This document shows, in pieces, positions 60,544-64,000 of a stretch of DNA of 64,000 nt. The first letter of the stretch is position 1. The number at the start of each line of letters is the position of its first letter. The notes beneath the pieces are model-generated. The model worked only from the letters and a program-made list of their open reading frames with translations, was not told where the DNA came from and searched no databases. The stretch comes from Nematopogon swammerdamellus (Eukaryota; Arthropoda; Insecta; Lepidoptera; Adelidae): the NCBI GenBank assembly GCA_946902875.1, contig OX336355.1, forward strand, positions 9,879,347-9,943,346. The letters run 5' to 3'. The position numbers were made by a program, and so were the translations under genes.

Positions 60544-61489
60544 GTACGAGTTGTATTTATATATGACAAATATTTATAACAAAAAGGTGATGACAACAGA
60601 CGGAAGCGAAGCTTCTTACGCTTTGTATTTAAAATCAAATTATTAATTTAATTTCGATAGGAATAGCGCCATCTATGCGATATTCATCTTTCAACTACTT
60701 ATTACAATGGTTCGCCACGCGCTGCCCAACTAATGAGGAGCGTTGCAACTTTCGTTCGTACTTTCGTGATGCTCAATTTTTTCCGAGTTAGGTCCCCATG
60801 CCAAACGTGCGTTAAAAAGCTTCGCGTCATAAGGATTTAAATTGTGTTAAAATTCGAACCTTCTCAATGATATACATAGTATAGTAAATACGGAACCCTA
60901 TTAAACCCCTGTTATAAAACGGGTTGAATTGTTATCCTTCTCCTATTTTTGAGCTCAGTTAAAATCACTAGTTTGTAATAATAAAAATTTACCCTCGTAT
61001 TAACCCGAAGATGAGCGACGGTAAAAATTCACAATCTTTTTACATTTAATGAATATGAACATCGTTTTTTTTTTCAGAAAAAAATATTCAAACAACCCCT
61101 GGAGATATTTCGAGTAAACGCAATTTATAATATTCACATCGTTTACTTGAGCGTAGATCATTTCGTTTATGGAATTTTATGGTTCGAAGAAGAGGAAGGA
61201 GATAAATGTACTTTAGCCGCCTCTGCAGCAGATATGTTGCGTAGAACATTTGTGTACTTACTGATATAAACAATATTCTTTGTTTTATTTAATTTTTAAC
61301 ATTATATGTATAGATTGTTATGTATGAAAAACTGTTAAAAATATAACATTTTGAATAAAATTTCAAATTTAATTAATGACCTGATGGAACAGCGTGATGG
61401 TAAAATTTACTTACTATGCGCATCAAAATATTTATACTTAGTAATAAATCGGATTAACATAACATCAGTGGTTTTAATCTTAAAATTGA
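60544..61489. other. No gene recognised
   Basis: AT-rich intergenic. Short ORFs (61088-61273, 61351-61539) show no domain. Confidence 0.35.
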
Positions 61490-61740
61490 TACATAAGGGA
61501 TATGACTCCCTTCTTATATTACTAGGTGGTAGGGTTTAACCCGCCCGGGTTGGTACCACCGCACTGAATGAGATGTCGGTCGAAACGGCTATGTAAATAG
61601 TTTGTGTTTTCCGTCCAGTTCAGTGTAGCCGGCACGACCGAAGGGAAGCACTGACGTGGCACCAAGTTCACCCGGCGTTATGGGCTGACATCACGGATGT
61701 TGTGGGTGATGTAGCCAACCGTGTCAGATTCAATAAAAAA
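61490..61740 (-). repeat. SINE family B copy
   Basis: GGGATATGACTCCCTTCTTA to ACCGTGTCAGATTCAATAAA, near complete except for the 3' module. Confidence 0.8.
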
Positions 61741-62339
61741 AAAAAAGTATAAATTTAATTATACGTACATATGTGTATGACCGTTGCAAATGATATTGAG
61801 TTTATATCCGAAGTTGACATCCAGTTTATCCTTACCATAGATTGAATTTATAACCAGGTGCCATGCCAGTGCTCGTCATGTCTTTATTCGATGTATGTAT
61901 TTTAAAACAGTGTTTTTTTTTATTTTTTTTTTTATTGAAACTGACACGGTTGGCTACATCACCTACAACATCCGTGATGTCAGCCCATAACACCGGGTTG
62001 AACTTGGTGCCACGTCAGCGTTTGCTTCCATAGGCTTTAGGTTTTTATAGCATTCCACTCTCGGGTCCCCACTCACTTCCGCAGGGCACAAACCTCATCT
62101 ACGTATGCTAATTTTATTCAACTTAAGGTCGCGCGGAGTTCCGGTCAAATTTCCGCGGTGCCGGCTGTTTATTCAACTCTCCGGAACTGGCCGTTTTCAT
62201 GAGGATAAACACCTCGGTCGCCATAGATATTATTATGTTCTAAAGTGCGAGAAGGGCGCTTTCGAAGAGTTGAGGTGACACAATGGAATCTATATTACTC
62301 AATTAAACTAAAGAAATTATTACAAATGAACTTTAAAAA
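61741..62339. repeat. SINE B fragments and unrecognised spacer
   Basis: A scrap GGTGCCATGCCAGTGCTCG at about 61857 and a plus-oriented head at 61935-62030. 62031-62339 is unremarkable. Confidence 0.5.
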
Positions 62340-62760
62340 TTTTAGCAAGAACACTTGAGCACATCTCATGCGCCTATTGACGTTACGCACGCTCATGTTT
62401 TTAGTATTTTAGTGAGAAAATTGGGACAACTTCTACGGGAAATTTCCGGAGATAGCCGTGCGGCTCACACAAAAGATTGGTCTTACCATTGTGAGGGGAA
62501 ATTCGACCAGTGTCGTGGGCACATTTCCTACAGCAACTGCGATGGACGAGATTTTTTACTTTTACTTGCTGCCGGAGGAAAATTGGAGAGGCGTATGTCC
62601 AGCAGTGGACGCTTCCACGCTGACTGAATTGCTGCCGGCGACGTGCTCGTGTGGCGTCTTCGGGGGTTCCCGTAAAAGTTTTTATTTATTTATTTATAGA
62701 TTTATTTATTTACTCACGCCCCCTTTGACAGTTATTTTAATGTTTGTAAGGTAGGTTTAA
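62340..62760 (+). repeat. SINE/LINE 3'-tail fragment with (TTTA)n
   Basis: GAGAGGCGTATGTCCAGCAG then TGGACGCTTCCACGCTGACT near 62588 matches 31260-31320 and the usual end of RTE-type elements. (TTTA)n lies at about 62680-62710. Confidence 0.45.
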
Positions 62761-63874
62761 TTCTTCAGTTATTTGTATTATTTTTTTAATTTTCTTAAAT
62801 AAAGAAACTTTATTTATAGATTAACGTATTGCTATTATTATTATTTCATTTTAAATATTTCTTGGTATAACGTTTGGTTTTAGATTTTAATTGTAGTTTT
62901 AGGTAATTTTAATTTGATTGTTAGTTTCTATTTTATTCTTTAATTACATTTATTTATTTAATATGTTTGCAAACCCTTATTACAGGCGAGCACAACGTGC
63001 ATAAAGAATAATATAATACCCAATTTAACAAAACAACATTCAAACTAAATAATTAAAAACAACACACTAGAAGAGAAAACCAAGACAATGATTGTTTGCG
63101 TTAAACATTAGACACAGAGACACATTGTAACGCATAACAAAGCAAAATAATAAAAAAATGCCTTTAAAAAGGAAAGAGAACGTGTTCACATAAAAGTTCC
63201 ATGTTTTATGCTAGGTTTTATTAGTTTCTATTAATTGACTTTGACTATCGAAATACGACGAGGCACCAAAGTGGATAAATTGCTTAAATTGACACTACGC
63301 AAGTAAGAAAACTCCCATTATGAATAAAACAAATGTTAAAGAAACAAATGTTAAAGAATTAAATATCAATTCGCAAAGAAGGAAGAGTGCTAAAGTGGCG
63401 ACAGTGAAAAAATTCTGAAAATATCCAGATGAAAGAAACCGCCGGAGCTTATTGGCGACCTCAACAATAAGCCTTGTGGAGTTCATCTATGCGATCATAA
63501 TGTGCACCTAAACTGCTATGTCTGGTCTGGTCTTCATGAATCCGGATATTCGGCTGACCGGAAGAAAATAATTAACGGGAGAAAAAAAATTATCGGACGA
63601 GTGACAACTTCTAATTCAATCAAATTTTTTTTATGGATATAATTAAAGTACCTACTTCATCATTATCAACACGATAATTAGAAATACAGTTTACAACCAG
63701 AGAAAATATTTTTTTTTATTTGTGGTAAAATTTCATGAACACCGTTAAAACAATTTACAAAAGGCGAGTTGAACAATTTGTTTGAGTTTAAATATCTAAG
63801 ATCAACTCTCTAAACGTGAACCACAGCCTGAAGACATTGATTCGATTTTCTCTAATTTCGCGATTGTGTGTGGG
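62761..63874. other. No gene seen; AT-rich
   Basis: Strongly AT-rich and low-complexity; no recognised repeat or ORF with a domain. Confidence 0.45.
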
Positions 63875-64000
63875 CCGCTTAGGTGGACAGACGACCTAAA
63901 TAAAAAGGTACTAGGTAGTGAGTGGATGACTGAGAAGAGCGGAAGATCGCCTGCGGTGGCGTGCCTTGGGATATACCTATATTCAGCAGTGAACCGACAC
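63875..64000 (+). pseudogene. RTE-like LINE C-terminus, diverged, at the right edge
   Basis: Plus-strand translation gives GPLRWTDDLNKKVLGSEW then CLGIYLYSAVN. This resembles the RWTDD...W...AYVQQW end of RTE-clade ORF2 and the AGCAGTG tail. It is truncated and diverged and may continue to the right. Confidence 0.5.

Overview
This is a transposon-rich stretch of an insect nuclear genome, most likely a moth or butterfly. The evidence is the AT-rich intergenic background, several short interspersed repeats of a kind typical of Lepidoptera (the AGGGTTCCGTA family, the TTGCCCGCGGCTTCGC family, CATA-microsatellite SINEs), and LINEs of four kinds (Jockey/CR1-like, Loa-like with RNase H, R4/Dong-like with a restriction-type endonuclease, RTE-like). 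I found no convincing host protein-coding gene and no rRNA or canonical tRNA gene. No bacterial features such as operons or CRISPR arrays are present.

Layout. 1-4560: a minus-strand BEL/Pao LTR retroelement whose Gag-protease frame is open for 1,047 codons and runs off the left edge. 4.6-6.2 kb: SINEs and a LINE relic. 6.7-10.2 kb: a Jockey/CR1-like LINE with an intact endonuclease-RT ORF. 11-17 kb: relics and AT-rich DNA. 17,069-23,006: a complete two-ORF Loa-like LINE bounded by a 12-bp target duplication. 23,141-23,330: an intact TTAA MITE. 24,555-28,540: an inverted-repeat element that contains a second copy of itself and sits in a SINE. 29-33.5 kb: foldback MITE and SINE mosaics, including a chimeric tRNA/5S-type SINE. 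33,905-38,215: two foldback-like elements made of inverted arrays of about 68-bp subrepeats. 38.8-40.6 kb: a 29-bp minisatellite followed by a Tc1-like DD34E transposon with a broken N-terminus. 41-46 kb: SINEs and hairpins. 46,015-52,134: a second copy of the TTAA MITE split by 5.9 kb containing a tandem duplication, inside which an R4/Dong-like LINE has inserted. 52-64 kb: LINE relics, MITEs, SINEs, and an RTE-like LINE 3' end at the right edge.

The pieces do not form a host pathway. LINEs supply reverse transcription, and the many SINEs and MITEs are non-autonomous families. Several nested insertions can be ordered in time because both the empty and filled sites, or an intact reference copy, lie in the same window. 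ORF starts are given at in-frame ATG codons. All family names come from motif recognition by eye, without database searches.
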